NCBI RefSeq assembly: GCF_049319665.1 | Contig: NZ_JBMOUD010000012.1 | Span: forward strand, 62,001-126,000 | DNA from: JBMOUD01 sp049319665 | GTDB taxonomy: Bacteria > Pseudomonadota > Gammaproteobacteria > Enterobacterales > Enterobacteriaceae | Direction of reading: 5' to 3' | Length of the DNA stretch: 64,000 nucleotides | Shown: one piece after another, positions 62,306 to 64,000 of the stretch | How positions within the stretch are numbered: the first letter of the stretch is position 1 | Layout of the letters: every line of letters begins with the position of its first letter | The notes under the pieces: generated by a model | The model's database searches: none | What the model was told of the DNA's origin: nothing | What the model saw: the letters and a program-made list of their open reading frames with translations, nothing else | Translations under genes and position numbers: made by a program

Positions 62306-62359
62306 CCATTTGTTGTTCAGTACCGGGACAGATTCCGTTGAAGGAAAAGGACAAATAGC

Positions 62360-64000
62360 ATGTCAGAAACCCTGTTAGTACCTGCAATTACCGCCGAATA
62401 TCAAGAATATCCATTGGTTGCCGCCCAGCCTGGTATCTGGGTCGCTGACCAAATTGCCCGCCGACGCAATAGCTTTGCTGTGGCGCACTATACGCAGTTG
62501 CCCGGTAATATTGACCGCCAGGCATTGGATTTAGCGATTCGGCAAGGATTGGCGGAAGCCGATACGGTACAGGCCCGTTTTTATGAATCGGCCAACGGAA
62601 TCCCGGTACAGCAGTTGCCACAATATATTGATGCCAAACGCGTACATGCACCTGAGTGGCTCGATTTTAGCCAGCAGCAAGATGGCGAGAGTGCTGCACT
62701 GGCATTGATGGCCGAGGATTTAGCGCAGGATTTACCTGCCGATGGCGAACGTGCATTGTATCGCCATGTCGTCATCCGTGTGAGCGACGATTGTTGGTTT
62801 TGGTATCAGCGCTTTCATCACTTAACGTTAGATGGCTTCAGCTTTGATGCCATTACCCGCCGTATTGCCGATATTTATCAGGCGTTACGCAGTGGTCGGG
62901 CATTGACTGCATCGCCCTTTACGCCATTTTCTGTGGTGGTCGAAGAATATTTAAATTGGCTGGAGTCACCGGCAAAAGAGCGTTCGGCACAATTCTGGCG
63001 CCAGCATCTGCAAGCGCTGCCGCCAACGCTCTCACTGGCCAGCGAAACCTGTCATGTTGAGGCAGGCGCCCGGCCACTCAAGCAGTCGGTGGCATTACCA
63101 GCTTCAGTACTGGCAAACCTGCAAAACAATGCGGCATTACAACAGCAGCAACCTGCCGATATTGTGACGGCGGCATTAGCCATTTATTTGGCGAGAATGA
63201 GCGGTGAAACGCACTTGTCGATTGGTTTTCCGTTTATGCGCCGCATGGGGTCGCAAGCGCTATCGGCAATCGGTCCGGTGGTGAATGTGCTGCCATTGCA
63301 ACTGACCATCACAGCGGATATGTCGCTAATAGAGGTGTGTCAGTCGGTCGTGGCAGAAATAAAGCTGGTTCGTCGCCATCAGCGTTATGAAGCGGAACAG
63401 ATTAAACGTGATCTTGGATTGGTTGGCGCGGAGCAGGAGCTTTATGGCCCGGTGGTGAATGTCAAAGTCTACCATAGCGAATTGGCCTTTGATGGCCAGC
63501 CTGCATTGACGCACACCCTAGCCATGGGGCCGGTTGATGATCTTGAATTCGAGCTGGGTTTCCGCGAAGGAGAATTATCGCTATCGCTGGTGGCGAATCC
63601 TGAAAAATACACGCCGCGCACTTTGCAATACCATGCCGAACGTATCGCGCATCTTCTCCAACAACTCGTTGCACAGCCGCAGCAGATTATCAGTGCTCTG
63701 CCTCTGCTGAGCGAGTCTGAGCTGCAAGACCTCTTCTCTTGGGGACGTGGCGTAGAACTTTTCCCGCCGGCGGGCGCGATATCGATTATTGATATGCTGC
63801 TAACTCGGGTTGAACAACAACCTGACGCACTGGCGGTTGTGTGTGGACGTGAAAGTCTAACCTATCGCCAGCTTGCTAACCGGGTGATGCAATTAGCACG
63901 GGTACTGATTGCCAAGGGCATTGGCGCAGAAGACGTGGTAGCAATTGGTATTCCACGTTCGGTAGACACGCTCGTTGCACTGTTTGGTGTGTTAGCGAGC
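62360..64000 (+). CDS. entF: Enterobactin-type nonribosomal peptide synthetase EntF (partial, continues past the window)
   Basis: The frame from ATG 62360 stays open for 547 codons to the right edge. It starts with a condensation domain (residues 1-450) holding HHLTLDG (153-159) and FMRRMGSQALSAIGPVVNVL, followed by the beginning of an adenylation domain from about 480 with LTYRQLANRVMQLARVLIAK and IGIPRSVDTLVALFGVLAS. The C-A order, the preceding fes and MbtH-like gene, and the start of the protein fit EntF, which loads serine in enterobactin synthesis. The adenylation specificity residues, carrier and thioesterase lie outside the window. Confidence 0.9.
   Translation, partial: MSETLLVPAITAEYQEYPLVAAQPGIWVADQIARRRNSFAVAHYTQLPGNIDRQALDLAIRQGLAEADTVQARFYESANGIPVQQLPQYIDAKRVHAPEWLDFSQQQDGESAALALMAEDLAQDLPADGERALYRHVVIRVSDDCWFWYQRFHHLTLDGFSFDAITRRIADIYQALRSGRALTASPFTPFSVVVEEYLNWLESPAKERSAQFWRQHLQALPPTLSLASETCHVEAGARPLKQSVALPASVLANLQNNAALQQQQPADIVTAALAIYLARMSGETHLSIGFPFMRRMGSQALSAIGPVVNVLPLQLTITADMSLIEVCQSVVAEIKLVRRHQRYEAEQIKRDLGLVGAEQELYGPVVNVKVYHSELAFDGQPALTHTLAMGPVDDLEFELGFREGELSLSLVANPEKYTPRTLQYHAERIAHLLQQLVAQPQQIISALPLLSESELQDLFSWGRGVELFPPAGAISIIDMLLTRVEQQPDALAVVCGRESLTYRQLANRVMQLARVLIAKGIGAEDVVAIGIPRSVDTLVALFGVLAS

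Overview
The window is a 64 kb chromosomal segment of a Gram-negative enterobacterium (order Enterobacterales). The evidence is gene content and gene order shared with Escherichia coli: dusC/pbpG/yohC/dld/yehZYXW/mlrA in the first half, and talA-tktB, hemF-amiA-ypeA-yfeZYX-cysPUWAM and crr-ptsI-ptsH-cysK-cysZ-zipA-ligA in the second. Insertions absent from E. coli at these places, a second set of intergenic repeats and moderate base composition suggest a genus outside Escherichia/Salmonella (Yersiniaceae- or Hafniaceae-like), but the genus cannot be fixed from the sequence alone. No rRNA, tRNA, CRISPR array or intact insertion sequence was seen.

Layout. 1-2.64 kb: the end of dusC, a VOC-family gene, then an AT-rich island with an RNase A-like polymorphic toxin, its probable immunity gene, a decayed second immunity copy and a possible PAAR remnant. 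2.64-6.5 kb: pbpG, a GC-rich multi-hairpin repeat, yohC and dld. 6.7-10.4 kb: a phosphonate-type ABC importer phnC-phnD-phnE-phnE. 10.5-20.4 kb: an aldehyde dehydrogenase, ddlA, an MFS exporter, three DUF1471/YhcN-type paralogs in different stages of decay, a TetR regulator, a phosphonate-metabolism hexapeptide transferase with an MFS carrier, and an alcohol dehydrogenase lacking one zinc ligand. 20.6-29.6 kb: the yehZYXW osmoprotectant importer, a new 57-residue membrane protein, yedA, mlrA, a GNAT enzyme and a BCCT carrier behind a BetI-like operator.

29.6-37.6 kb: two large composite palindromic repeat elements (about 0.78 and 0.70 kb) lie in inverted orientation on either side of talA-tktB, yaiI-hemF, amiA and ypeA. 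Each consists of two diverged inverted units, and each unit carries a hairpin whose stem sequence changes between copies while pairing is kept. I see no coding explanation, and consider this the most interesting structure in the window.

37.7-56.8 kb is conserved: yfeZ, yfeY, yfeX, the cysPUWA-cysM sulfate/thiosulfate uptake and cysteine synthesis operon, an XRE-type membrane protein, a CpxRA-like two-component system, crr-ptsI-ptsH (PTS), cysK, cysZ, zipA, ligA and ypeB. 56.8-64 kb: a chemoreceptor with a very small periplasmic loop, then a Fur-type divergent promoter between a TonB-dependent siderophore receptor and fes-ybdZ-entF, a catecholate siderophore locus cut off by the window end inside the first adenylation domain of EntF.

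The sulfur genes (cysPUWAM, cysK, cysZ) work together: import of sulfate/thiosulfate and O-acetylserine sulfhydrylation. YehZYXW and the BCCT carrier both serve uptake of osmoprotectants. The receptor, Fes, MbtH-like protein and EntF serve ferric-siderophore uptake, iron release and synthesis.
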